A DNA stretch of 25,011 nucleotides from CAYTAP01 sp964435775 (lineage in GTDB: Bacteria; Planctomycetota; Phycisphaerae; Tepidisphaerales; Tepidisphaeraceae), in the NCBI GenBank assembly GCA_964435775.1, contig CAYTAP010000051.1:1-25011 (forward strand), given 5' to 3'. This document shows positions 15,565-22,602 of this stretch, piece by piece. The translations under genes and the position numbers were made by a program. How positions within the stretch are numbered: position 1 is the first letter of the stretch; each line of letters opens with the position of its first letter. The notes beneath the pieces were generated by a model. The model did not search any database, was not told the origin of the DNA, and saw only the letters and a list, made by a program, of their open reading frames with translations.

Positions 15565-15723
15565 AAGAAAGTGGCATGGGCGGCCCGCCCATGTGTTCCC
15601 GTACTCAGGAACCAAACTGCCGGACCATCGGTGACGATGCGCCGGACTGATGATCTGCGGCGAAAGCGTCGGAAAGAATGTGGCATGGGCGCACCCGCCC
15701 ATGAGTTCCCGTACTCGGGAACC
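15563..15723. repeat. two copies of a about 51-bp double-hairpin repeat
   Basis: Copy 1 is 15563-15613 and copy 2 is 15672-15723. Each has GAAAGAA-TGGCATGGGCG, then CGCCCATG and GTTCCCGTACTC-GGAACC. The CATGGGCG/CGCCCATG arms make one hairpin; GTTCCCG-TACT-CGGGAAC makes a second (perfect in copy 2). They lie between the methyltransferase and UDP-sugar dehydrogenase genes, starting at the former's stop codon. Confidence 0.85.
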
Positions 15724-15759
15724 CAGCAGCCGGGCGGACGTTCGATTCAGGAGCATCGT

Positions 15760-17235
15760 ATGTCGGAGCGACCAAGGCCCCGGACCAGTCATGCAACCAA
15801 TGGCAGCGCGACGCTGCCCAGGGCCGATGTTCGGCCGGAGAAACACCCGGTGTTCAAGAAACTTCCCGTCTTTTCCGCTCAACGCCGTGAAAGCCACAAT
15901 CAGCCATTGACGGTATCCGTGGTCGGCCTCGGCAAGCTCGGCGCGCCCCTCGCGGCGGTCCTCGCCTCCAAGGGGCACAAGGTCATCGGCCTGGACACCA
16001 ACGCCAAGGCGGTCGAGGCGATCAGCGCCGGACAAGCCCCCGTGCGCGAGCCGGGGCTGGCGGAGATGATCGCGGCCAACGCAAGCCGTTTGTCGGGCAG
16101 TGATGATTATGGGTTTGCTGTTCAAAAATCCGATCTGACGATCCTCGTCGTCCCCACGCCCAGCGAAGAGAACGGCTTTTTCACACTGAAGTATGCCTTG
16201 GAAGCGCTGACGAGCGTGGGACGGGCGCTTGCGGGCAAGAAAGCCTGGCATCTGGTTTCGCTGGCCAGCACCGTGATGCCCGGCTCGTGCGCCAACACGC
16301 TGGTCCCCCATCTCGAGCAAGTCAGCGGCAAGAAATGCGGCGTCGATTTCGGGTTTTGCTACAACCCCGAGTTCATCGCACTCGGCAGCGTCATCCGCGA
16401 CATGCTCAACCCCGATTTCATGCTGATCGGCGAATCGGATCCGCGTTCGGGCCAGATGCTCGAAGACCTCTACACGGGCGTCTGCGACAACGAGCCGCGC
16501 GTCGCCCGGATGAACTGGACAAACGCGGAACTGACCAAGATCGCCGTCAACACCTTCGTCACCACGAAAATCTCTTACGCGAACATGCTCGCGGAAGTCT
16601 GCGAGACCCTGCCCGGCGCGGACGTCGATACCGTGACGGGGGCGCTGGGCCTCGACGCCCGGATCGGGCGCAAATATCTCAAAGGCGCCCTCGGATTCGG
16701 CGGCCCCTGCTTTCCACGCGACAACATCGCCTTCGGCGCCCTCGCCCGCGCCAATGGCATCGCCCCGCTCATTCCCGAGGCGACGGATCGGATCAACCGC
16801 CACCAGGTGTCGCGGTTGGCCGGGCGCATCATCGAAGAGCTGATGCCCGGCGCGACGGTGGGCATTTTGGGCTTGAGCTACAAGGCGGGATCCAACGTCG
16901 TCGAACACGCGCCGGGATTGCTCCTGGCCCGCCATCTGGCGGATAAGGGAATCACCGTCCTCGCGCACGACCCCGAAGCGATCGACAACGCCCGCCGCGT
17001 CGTTGGCGACGCCTCCCCATCCCTCACCTTCGCCGAGTCGGCCGATGAGGTCGTGAGCCAGTCGGACTACATCTGCCTGATGACGCCGTGGGAACAGTAC
17101 AAATCACTCGATGTGGCGACATTGAAACGCAAAGGCGAGCCGCGCACGATCCTCGACTGCTGGCGCTGCCTCGATGGCAAAACCGTTGGGCGGGTGGCGA
17201 CGTATCGGGTGATTGGGTTGGGACCGGTCGAATAA
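15760..17235 (+). CDS. UDP-glucose/UDP-N-acetylmannosamine-type 6-dehydrogenase
   Basis: Enzymes of this family oxidise the C6 alcohol of a UDP- or GDP-sugar to a uronic acid with two NAD+, giving building blocks for capsule or O-antigen. The 491-residue protein has an N-terminal Rossmann site VVGLGKLGAPLA (about 54-65), the LASTVMPGS segment, CYNPEFIALGSVIRD, the substrate-domain ELTKIAVNTFVTTKISYANM and the catalytic loop GFGGPCFPRDN with Cys317. The C-terminal domain has LGLSYKAGSNVVEHAPGLLL and TPWEQYKSLD. A 50-residue N-terminal extension is not typical. The start at 15760 has AGGAG 6 nt upstream; the frame is open further to 15571 but through repeat DNA. Which sugar is used cannot be read from the sequence. 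It supplies the adjacent exporter locus. Confidence 0.92.
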   Translation: MSERPRPRTSHATNGSATLPRADVRPEKHPVFKKLPVFSAQRRESHNQPLTVSVVGLGKLGAPLAAVLASKGHKVIGLDTNAKAVEAISAGQAPVREPGLAEMIAANASRLSGSDDYGFAVQKSDLTILVVPTPSEENGFFTLKYALEALTSVGRALAGKKAWHLVSLASTVMPGSCANTLVPHLEQVSGKKCGVDFGFCYNPEFIALGSVIRDMLNPDFMLIGESDPRSGQMLEDLYTGVCDNEPRVARMNWTNAELTKIAVNTFVTTKISYANMLAEVCETLPGADVDTVTGALGLDARIGRKYLKGALGFGGPCFPRDNIAFGALARANGIAPLIPEATDRINRHQVSRLAGRIIEELMPGATVGILGLSYKAGSNVVEHAPGLLLARHLADKGITVLAHDPEAIDNARRVVGDASPSLTFAESADEVVSQSDYICLMTPWEQYKSLDVATLKRKGEPRTILDCWRCLDGKTVGRVATYRVIGLGPVE

Positions 17236-17299
17236 AAGGCTCTCCCATACACTTGGGTGGCATCGGCGGAGAGGAACAGCAGGACATCAAGCGGCCAGA

Positions 17300-17308
17300 T
17301 GGTATAAT
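17300..17308 (+). promoter_or_regulatory. extended -10 promoter for hicBA, leaderless
   Basis: TGGTATAAT at 17300-17308 is a perfect extended -10 (TGn plus a 6/6 TATAAT). It ends 6 nt before the hicB ATG at 17315, so transcription should start at about the start codon. No -35 is visible, which an extended -10 can tolerate. No Shine-Dalgarno precedes ATG. Confidence 0.6.
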
Positions 17309-17314
17309 TCCCTG

Positions 17315-17560
17315 ATGATCCGACGCGTCCCCCTCATCTTCACGCCCCAGCCCGAAGGGGGTTTTACCGTCACTTCGCCGGTGTTGCCGGAATTGATCAC
17401 GGAAGGCGACACGCTTGCCGACGCATTCGCCAACGTGCGTGATGCGCTGGCCGCAGTTCTGGAACTGTACAAGGAGCAGGGTCGGCCGGTTCCTACAGGA
17501 ATTGAACTACCGGCGAGCGGTCAACTCGTTTGGACCGATGCGTTGGTGGAGGTCGCATGA
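17315..17560 (+). CDS. hicB: HicB-family antitoxin
   Basis: HicB proteins neutralise the HicA mRNA-cleaving toxin. The 81-residue product has the UPF0150/HicB signature: RVPLIFTPQPEGGFTVTSPV, then LPELITEGDTLADAFANVRD and ALAAVLELYKEQGRPVP, which forms the partial RNase H-like fold. I see no C-terminal ribbon-helix-helix or helix-turn-helix domain, so this is a short HicB; whether it autoregulates is unclear. The start at 17315 follows an extended -10 box by 6 nt. Its stop overlaps the HicA start (ATGA), the normal coupling for such pairs. The order (antitoxin first) is the reverse of the classic hicAB order but is seen in other bacteria. Confidence 0.85.
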   Translation: MIRRVPLIFTPQPEGGFTVTSPVLPELITEGDTLADAFANVRDALAAVLELYKEQGRPVPTGIELPASGQLVWTDALVEVA

Positions 17561-17769
17561 CATATCGGGAGGTGGCCAGGAAGCTGCAATCGCTTGGCTG
17601 CCGGGAAATCACACGAAGCGGCGGTGGCTCACATCGGAAATGGCACAACCCCGCATCCACCCGATCGACCGTTGTGCCCGACTGGAGCGGGCGTGACTTG
17701 AAGGTTGGAACCGTACGAGCCGTCGTGAGACAGCTTGGCTTGGAATGGGATGCCTTCAACAAGGTCTAG
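17557..17769 (+). CDS. hicA: HicA-family mRNA-interferase toxin
   Basis: HicA is a small double-stranded-RNA-binding-like fold that cleaves mRNA and halts growth when not bound by HicB. The 70-residue protein has the full signature: MTYREVARKLQSLGCREI, the catalytic SGGGSHRKW with His26, and the C-terminal strand-helix VPDWSGRDLKVGTVRAVVRQ that ends LGLEWDAF. Family length is normal, so it looks intact. It starts inside the hicB stop codon. A palindromic repeat follows at 17851-17904. The pair sits between the polysaccharide and sugar-catabolism regions. Confidence 0.88.
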   Translation: MTYREVARKLQSLGCREITRSGGGSHRKWHNPASTRSTVVPDWSGRDLKVGTVRAVVRQLGLEWDAFNKV

Positions 17770-17850
17770 CACACGCTGGTCGCATTCCCACTGAGCGGTC
17801 GAATTGTTTGTAGCGATCAAACTCATTGGTGGACCATGGGGCCACGCGCC

Positions 17851-17904
17851 AAGTAAGTGGTTTTCGCGCCCTCACGCAACCGCTTACTGCGTGCGCGGCT
17901 CCTT
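17851..17904. repeat. inverted palindromic repeat (AAGTAAGYGGTTTTCGCG family)
   Basis: AGTAAGTGGTT (17852-17862) pairs with AACCGCTTACT (17878-17888) with one G-U-type mismatch. The right half, 17875-17904, read on the minus strand, nearly equals the stretch at 23251-23278 (AAGGAGCCGCGCACGAAGTA and so on), so this is one family in two places. The element lies in the 180-bp gap after hicA. Confidence 0.8.
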
Positions 17905-17949
17905 AAGCCTGCCGCATCAAGGTCGATGGCGCGCCAGTATCACCCACCC

Positions 17950-18921
17950 TCACGCCCCTTTCCCCACATTCGCAAACCGGTACGCCCACGCCGGCGTCTG
18001 GACGAAGATGCCGTGAAGATCCGTGTCGCTCAGACCGGCGGCGCTAAGGCGGTCGCTGAACTCGCCGAGCAAATACCCCATGCCCGGCCGACCGTCATAG
18101 CTGTCCCAGTACGACCGCCGGGCGGCATCCATCCCAAGCATGATCTGCGCGCCAAACCCGCACTTGAACAGCTCGACGATCAAATCAAGCGTCGGATTCC
18201 CCTGCGGCTCCTTCCATCGAAAATGCGCGTCATACTCCACGCGAACGCCGGTGCCGAGAATCTCCTTGTGATACTCCAATTCCGGCTTGCGGTCGGTGTG
18301 GCTGAGGACCACATGCTGCAAATCCACCCCATTGTCCCGCAGCAGCTTCGCCTGCTCCAACGCCGCCGTCCCCTTCTCCGTATGCGTCAGGATCGGCGCG
18401 CCGGTTTTGCAATGGGCGATGGCGGCGGCCTTGAACGCGCGCGCCTCTCGCTCATTGAGCGCATCCAAACCACCGGCCACCTTGATCAACCCCGCGCGAT
18501 GCTTCGTCCGCGCGCACACCGGCCCGTTGTAATCATTCTCATCAATCCCCTGCTCGATGTCGGCGATGAACAACTCGGCCAGCGCGTCCACGGAAATCCG
18601 CTCGCTCCAATGCCCGTGTGGATAGTAAATCCCCAGGTGCAGCCCCGTCGGGCAAAGAATGTGAACGCCCGCTTCCTTGCTGACGGCCGCCAGCTTGACG
18701 GCGTTGCGCCCGCTGGCGCATGGCATCGAATCGACCAGCGCCCGCCCGCCGAGCTCGTGAAACCGCCGCAGCCCCGCCACGGCTTTCGCCACCGAATCCA
18801 GCTCAAACTCCGGATACTTCTCGGTCGTGTAACTCGGATCGATGATGATGTGCTCATGGGCGTAACAAACGCCCAGCTCATCGGGTGGAATATCGCCATT
18901 GACCGTACGGATGAATGACAT
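17950..18921 (-). CDS. phosphotriesterase-family metal-dependent hydrolase (probable lactonase)
   Basis: The 323-residue protein is a binuclear-metal TIM barrel of the phosphotriesterase family, which also contains lactonases and phosphorylated sugar-lactone hydrolases. The metal ligands can be followed: His22 and His24 in YAHEH, the bridging carboxylated Lys146 in GLIKVAGG, His179 in PILTHTEKG, His207 in VVLSHTDR and Asp264 in MLGMDAARRSYW. The set is complete, so it should be active. The substrate cannot be deduced; a sugar lactone fits the neighbours (SIS, FAD oxidoreductase, ROK kinase, aldolase). AAGGAG lies 8 nt before ATG. It is on the same strand as the sugar operon but separated from it by about 200 bp containing a strong hairpin, so it may be transcribed separately. 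Confidence 0.88.
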   Translation of the reverse strand: MSFIRTVNGDIPPDELGVCYAHEHIIIDPSYTTEKYPEFELDSVAKAVAGLRRFHELGGRALVDSMPCASGRNAVKLAAVSKEAGVHILCPTGLHLGIYYPHGHWSERISVDALAELFIADIEQGIDENDYNGPVCARTKHRAGLIKVAGGLDALNEREARAFKAAAIAHCKTGAPILTHTEKGTAALEQAKLLRDNGVDLQHVVLSHTDRKPELEYHKEILGTGVRVEYDAHFRWKEPQGNPTLDLIVELFKCGFGAQIMLGMDAARRSYWDSYDGRPGMGYLLGEFSDRLSAAGLSDTDLHGIFVQTPAWAYRFANVGKGA

Positions 18922-19012
18922 GCTCTTGCTCCTTGCGGCGTAAACTGCAAAACAACGTGATGATCCATTTATAGGCGCCAGTCATGAACCACGCGCCTCC
19001 CCATATTCTCCT

Positions 19013-19042
19013 CCCTCCCCCGTTGTACACAACGGGGGAGGG
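19013..19042. repeat. perfect 14-bp-arm hairpin of the CCCTCCC repeat family
   Basis: CCCTCCCCCGTTGT (19013-19026) and ACAACGGGGGAGGG (19029-19042) are perfect complements around a 2-nt loop, followed by CAGGGAGGGGGTCTTTTC. The same 45-50 nt occur in the left part of the 5191-5354 element with few changes. It sits between the ROK kinase stop and the phosphotriesterase gene and could end the operon transcript, but the minus-strand side has no T-tract. Confidence 0.8.
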
Positions 19043-19119
19043 CAGGGAGGGGGTCTTTTCTTACTATGAAGACCTGCGCGACCATCAAACCGGATTCGCA
19101 TCACTTCCCCAAGCTGCGA

Positions 19120-20109
19120 TCAATCTGAAACCCCGCCGGCGCGATCAAACGCCATCGCCGCCGCCCCGATGACGCCGACGGATTCGGTCAGCTTGGATTG
19201 GATCACCGGAATGCGGCGATCGGCCGGGTAGCGAAACGTCTGATGATCGAGCACATCCTGAAGGCGCGAAAGATAAAGATCCGCCGCCAAACTGCCCCCG
19301 CCGCCGAGGATGATGAGCTCCGCCGCGTACGCATGAACCGCCGTCGCGCACAGGCAGCCGAGATTATGCACCCATCGGTCAAACTCATCGACGCAGAGCC
19401 GGTCCCCCGCGCGAACCGCCTCGATGACCGCTTGAAAATCGACGGCGTGCGCATTCTTCCAATACAAGGACCCAAGCGATGAGGGAATGCCGCGTTGAAG
19501 CCCATCGCGCACCGACATCGCCAGCGCCGTGCAGGAGCAGAGCGTCTCGGCCGTCCCTCGCGCGGTGGTCAGGCACAGCTTGCCCCCGTAATTTTGAATG
19601 ATGCTGTGCCCGACCTGGCAGCCGAGCAAAAACGAGCGGTCGATCAGCACCCGCCCGCCGAGCATGACGCCCGAACCGATGCCCGTGCCGATCGTGAGCG
19701 TGACGGCCGACTCAATGGCCTCATCGCGCGCCGCCCCGAACCGCCGCTCGGCCACCATCGCCAGCCGTCCATCATTGTCGGCCCATACGCCGAGTCCCGT
19801 GGCCGTCCGCAGCCGATGTACGATGGGAAATCCTTCGAGCCCCTCCACCTTGCCGGGAAGATAGACGACTCCCACCTCAGGATTGACAACGCCCGAGAGG
19901 CTCAATCCAACGCCGACGGGTTCGCCGAACTCGTCGCGCACCCGGCGGACCTGTGCAATCACGCTCGCCAGCAATGCCTCAGGCCCGCCGGTCGGCTGGG
20001 TCGGCGCCGCGCTTTGCGACGACAAGAGCCGACCATCCCGCGCCACAGGCGCGATCTTGATCCGCGTCCCTCCCACATCGATCCCGATGGCGTAGTCCGC
20101 TCGGCCCAT
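19120..20109 (-). CDS. ROK-family sugar kinase with degenerate zinc motif
   Basis: ROK proteins are sugar kinases (glucokinase, fructokinase, N-acetyl-hexosamine kinases) or repressors. This 329-residue protein starts directly at the phosphate-binding IGIDVGGTRIK (9-18), without a DNA-binding domain, so it is a kinase rather than a repressor. ADND holds the catalytic Asp113, and GTGIGSG (141-147) binds phosphate. The ROK zinc site normally reads CxCGxxGCxE after a GH; here GH (167-168) is followed by CLTTARGTAE (179-188), so Cys179, Gly185 and Glu188 remain but two cysteines are Thr181 and Thr186. It begins 3 nt after the FAD-oxidoreductase stop with GGAG 9 nt upstream, last gene of the operon. 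The substrate is unknown. Confidence 0.87.
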   Translation of the reverse strand: MGRADYAIGIDVGGTRIKIAPVARDGRLLSSQSAAPTQPTGGPEALLASVIAQVRRVRDEFGEPVGVGLSLSGVVNPEVGVVYLPGKVEGLEGFPIVHRLRTATGLGVWADNDGRLAMVAERRFGAARDEAIESAVTLTIGTGIGSGVMLGGRVLIDRSFLLGCQVGHSIIQNYGGKLCLTTARGTAETLCSCTALAMSVRDGLQRGIPSSLGSLYWKNAHAVDFQAVIEAVRAGDRLCVDEFDRWVHNLGCLCATAVHAYAAELIILGGGGSLAADLYLSRLQDVLDHQTFRYPADRRIPVIQSKLTESVGVIGAAAMAFDRAGGVSD

Positions 20110-20112
20110 GTG

Positions 20113-21441
20113 TCACAGCTCCAGGATGACCCCGTCGGTTCGCAACCTCTGCCGAAGCGCCTGCACATCCACGTCGATCGGCGCGATCCCCTTTGACGCG
20201 CACAACGCCGCGGCGGTCCCGGCCGCCTGTCCCATCGCCATGCACTGCGCCATCGAGCGAATCGACGCGTGCGCATCATGCGTCGCCGAAAAACATCGAC
20301 CCGCCACGAGCAGATTCGCCGACCCCTTGGGAATCAGCGTGCGATACGGAATCCCCACACACTGCCCCTGCGGCAGATACGCCCACCGCGTGCCCGTGCC
20401 CCCATGGTGATCCTCAATCGGCGCGCCGCACAGCCCGATCTGATCGTCAAACTGCCTGGCACCCAGCACATCTTCGCGTGTAATCCGATATTCGCCATAC
20501 ACGCGACGCGTTTCCCGCACGCCGATCGTCACGCCGAAGCTCCCCAGCTGCGCCTTTTCATAGCCCGGCACCTTGTCACACAAAAAGCGGATGTACTCAA
20601 TCGCCTGCAACCGCCCCTCCTGCTCGGCCTCGCTGAGCAGATGTGGATCGGTCGCGTTGATCAGCCGACCATCGGCCGTCCGGCGATACGAATCCAGCCG
20701 CGTCATGATCGTCGCCGTCATGTGATCGACCGGCGTGATATGGTCGCTTCCCTCCTTGCGCGGCAGGTGATACCCACCCTTCTCCGACGCCTCGACCATC
20801 ATCTCGTGAAGTTGCTGCTTGGAAACCGTCTTCCGCCGCGCCACATCGACATTGACCAGCTTGAACGTCGTCGTCAGCGTCTGCGCCGGCTCCAGTTCAC
20901 CGGCCAATTCATACCCAAACCCGCCAAAGTGACAAAGGTTGGCATCGCCGGAGGCATCGACGAACACATCCGCCGTCACCTCGCGGAGACCAAGCGTCGT
21001 CCCCACGATCAGGCGCTTCACCCGCCCACCATCGGCCTCCACATCCTGCACAAACGCGTAGAGCAATACGTTGACCCCCGCCTCCCGCGCCAACGCCTCC
21101 CACACGACCTTGAGATATTCCGGGTGATAGGTCACGCCCGTCCCCGCGCCGAAGCTGTTGGGCCGCTCGACAAACGAGGCATATCCCTTCAGCCGCTCGC
21201 ACACGTCATTGCCGATGCCGCCAACGACGCGCTTGGACTTCTCGCCGGGCGTGTAAAAGCCATAGAACGTGTCGAGGACCGCCGTGCTCGTGCCCCCCAG
21301 GAAGGGCAGCCGATCGAGCAGCAGCGTCCGCGCCCCCCGTCGTGCCGCGGCGATCGCCGCCGTCGCGCCGGCCGATCCCGCGCCCAGAACGATGACATCA
21401 AAATGCCCGAGCGATTCGAGTGATTTGGTATAGGTGTGCAT
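20113..21441 (-). CDS. FAD-dependent oxidoreductase
   Basis: The 442-residue protein opens with a Rossmann FAD-binding motif VIVLGAGSAGATAAIAAARR (about 16-35) and an Arg/Leu-rich second strand, then FLGGTSTAVLDTFYGFY. A later FVDASGDANLCHFGGFGYEL block and the terminal GSANLLVAGRCFSATHDAHA followed by MAQCMAMGQAAGTAAAL are typical of the FAD-dependent oxidoreductases (PF12831-like) common in planctomycete carbohydrate loci. The substrate is unknown; oxidation of a sugar, polyol or related compound is inferred from neighbours. The start at 21441 has GAGG 6 nt upstream and is 7 nt from the SIS gene stop; a longer in-frame start at 21507 overlaps that gene and is less likely. Confidence 0.85.
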   Translation of the reverse strand: MHTYTKSLESLGHFDVIVLGAGSAGATAAIAAARRGARTLLLDRLPFLGGTSTAVLDTFYGFYTPGEKSKRVVGGIGNDVCERLKGYASFVERPNSFGAGTGVTYHPEYLKVVWEALAREAGVNVLLYAFVQDVEADGGRVKRLIVGTTLGLREVTADVFVDASGDANLCHFGGFGYELAGELEPAQTLTTTFKLVNVDVARRKTVSKQQLHEMMVEASEKGGYHLPRKEGSDHITPVDHMTATIMTRLDSYRRTADGRLINATDPHLLSEAEQEGRLQAIEYIRFLCDKVPGYEKAQLGSFGVTIGVRETRRVYGEYRITREDVLGARQFDDQIGLCGAPIEDHHGGTGTRWAYLPQGQCVGIPYRTLIPKGSANLLVAGRCFSATHDAHASIRSMAQCMAMGQAAGTAAALCASKGIAPIDVDVQALRQRLRTDGVILEL

Positions 21442-21448
21442 GCGCGCC

Positions 21449-22294
21449 TCATCCCGCTTGATTGGTTTTCCCCGAAGTCGTTGACGGCGAATCGGACGCC
21501 GGCTCAACGCGATTGGGGTTGTTGGTGCTCAGCGCATAGCGCTGTCGCTGCTCGCGGATCCACTGGTCATAGTTGACGCCCGTCTGCCCCAGGTGCATGT
21601 TCTGAAGCACGACCGGCCGAACCCCGCGCCGCAACAGCTCGCGAAGCGTCAACTCATTGAGACAATGCGTGACGGAAAACGCGCCGATGCTCGAGAGCGG
21701 ACAAATCGCGTACGACGCCCCCCCGCCATCCACATGCACGGACAAATCCCCGACCGGCATTCCATTGTCCAGAAAATACCCGCGCTTCGCTTCCTTCACC
21801 ACATGATGAAGCGTCTTGCCGCTGCTGTGCTTGGGCGTTGAGTGCGCTGCCTGCTCCTTCGACGCGATGACAACCAGCGGCAACTTCGGATACAGCCGTG
21901 TGAACGCCAGCGCCGTATCAACCGCCGCCTGCGTCTGCCCTGTCGCCGAGACGACGACCATGACATCGCGCTCGCCAAAGTCGATCTCCGCCAGAAGCTT
22001 CTCCCCCACCCCTTCGGTTTTCTCCAAAAACTGGCACATCCGAATCCCGTTGGAACCGACGACATCGACAAACGCCGTCAGCCCATCGGAGAGTACCGGA
22101 TGAAACCCCGCCAGCGCCCCCATCCGCACCACCGTCTCCGACACCGTCATCAGCGAATGCCCATTGGCATACAAATGAATGAGTCCCCCCGCCTCGATGC
22201 AGTCGGCGTACAACCTGGCCACTTCATTCAGCAGCGCTTCCTGCCTCCGCATCGCATCGCGGATCCGGTCAAGTTGATCTGGAAACGTCAGCAT
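21449..22294 (-). CDS. SIS-domain sugar-phosphate-binding protein
   Basis: SIS domains bind phosphosugars in isomerases, deaminases and regulators. The 281-residue protein has the SIS blocks LIHLYANGHSLMTVSETVVR (about 38-57) and MVVVSATGQTQAAVDTALAF, the usual SxxGxTxxxxxA helix. Middle sequence (GDLSVHVDGGGASYAICPLS, then FSVTHCLNELTLRELLRRGV) resembles the sugar-isomerase-like SIS proteins (UPF0309 type). No helix-turn-helix is present, so it is not a RpiR-type repressor. The start at 22294 has GGAG 9 nt upstream; the frame is open to 22408 but the extra stretch is promoter DNA. It is the first gene of the SIS, FAD-oxidoreductase, ROK-kinase operon. The reaction is not known. Confidence 0.82.
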   Translation of the reverse strand: MLTFPDQLDRIRDAMRRQEALLNEVARLYADCIEAGGLIHLYANGHSLMTVSETVVRMGALAGFHPVLSDGLTAFVDVVGSNGIRMCQFLEKTEGVGEKLLAEIDFGERDVMVVVSATGQTQAAVDTALAFTRLYPKLPLVVIASKEQAAHSTPKHSSGKTLHHVVKEAKRGYFLDNGMPVGDLSVHVDGGGASYAICPLSSIGAFSVTHCLNELTLRELLRRGVRPVVLQNMHLGQTGVNYDQWIREQRQRYALSTNNPNRVEPASDSPSTTSGKTNQAG

Positions 22295-22350
22295 TGTGAT
22301 GAACTCCAACAGGATACTACGATCCCCGACAGCGCTGCGACACTTACATA

Positions 22351-22363
22351 CGCAACCATTGCG
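22351..22363. promoter_or_regulatory. candidate operator CGCAA-N3-TTGCG
   Basis: CGCAACCATTGCG is a perfect 5-bp inverted repeat with a 3-nt centre, just downstream of the predicted start of the minus-strand operon (near 22370), where a repressor would block elongation. Further CGCAA half-sites lie at 22401-22405 (inside the -35 box) and 22415-22419. No regulator gene is visible nearby. Confidence 0.4.
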
Positions 22364-22376
22364 TGTGGATGGCTTG

Positions 22377-22405
22377 ATTATGACTCTCGGCAACAAAAAT
22401 CGCAA
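22377..22405 (-). promoter_or_regulatory. promoter of the SIS / FAD-oxidoreductase / ROK-kinase operon
   Basis: On the minus strand TTGCGA (22405-22400) and CATAAT (22382-22377) are spaced 17 nt, a good sigma70-like match. The start would be near 22370, leaving a leader of about 75 nt before the SIS gene ATG. Confidence 0.55.
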
Positions 22406-22522
22406 CATGTATTACGCAAGCACTTGTGTACAGAGATTTTCCGCATAAAGCAATCACCCCATGCCCCGCGCCCACCCGGACAGCCGCGCAGGGTTCGTGA
22501 CACTTCCGGCGGCCTTTCCTGC

Positions 22523-22579
22523 CTCCCCCGGTACGCCCGGGGAGGGAACACGCCTACGCATCGTAAATGCGTTTGCCCT
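22523..22579. repeat. half copy of the CCCTCCC fold-back repeat upstream of the aldolase
   Basis: CTCCCCCGGTACGCCCGGGGAG is a G/C-rich palindrome followed by GCCTACGCATCGTAAATGCG and TTTGCCCT. The last 28 nt match the reverse complement of 5191-5218 at 25 positions, so it is one arm of the 164-bp element. It ends 11 nt before the aldolase -10 box. Confidence 0.8.
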
Positions 22580-22589
22580 GCGCAGTGGA

Positions 22590-22595
22590 TATACT
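22590..22595 (+). promoter_or_regulatory. -10 box of the aldolase gene (leaderless arrangement)
   Basis: TATACT (5/6 match) ends 7 nt before the ATG at 22603, so transcription would start at or next to the start codon. There is no Shine-Dalgarno and no clear -35; upstream is repeat DNA. Confidence 0.4.
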
Positions 22596-22602
22596 CCCGT
22601 CC

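Larger units (their letters stand above)
22295..22602. other. divergent regulatory region between SIS operon and aldolase gene
   Basis: This 308-bp region carries the minus-strand operon promoter and four CGCAA/TTGCG half-sites (22351-22419), then the half fold-back repeat (22523-22579) and the aldolase -10. No other gene is seen. Confidence 0.7.

Noticed and set aside
15571..15759. A 63-residue N-terminal extension of the UDP-sugar dehydrogenase
   Set aside because: It is translated from the double-hairpin repeats, and ATG 15760 has AGGAG at 6 nt.
14992..16968. A 658-residue minus-strand open frame opposite the methyltransferase and UDP-sugar dehydrogenase
   Set aside because: It runs antisense to two genes with clear catalytic motifs and through repeat DNA, and has no recognisable domain.
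17857..18918. A 353-residue plus-strand frame opposite the phosphotriesterase-family gene
   Set aside because: Antisense shadow; the minus-strand protein has all its metal ligands.
19013..19062. The strong hairpin as a standard Rho-independent terminator of the minus-strand sugar operon
   Set aside because: There is no T-tract after the stem on the minus strand, and the same sequence recurs elsewhere as part of a repeat family, so it is listed as a repeat.
20269..21423. A 384-residue plus-strand frame opposite the FAD oxidoreductase
   Set aside because: Antisense shadow with no family resemblance.
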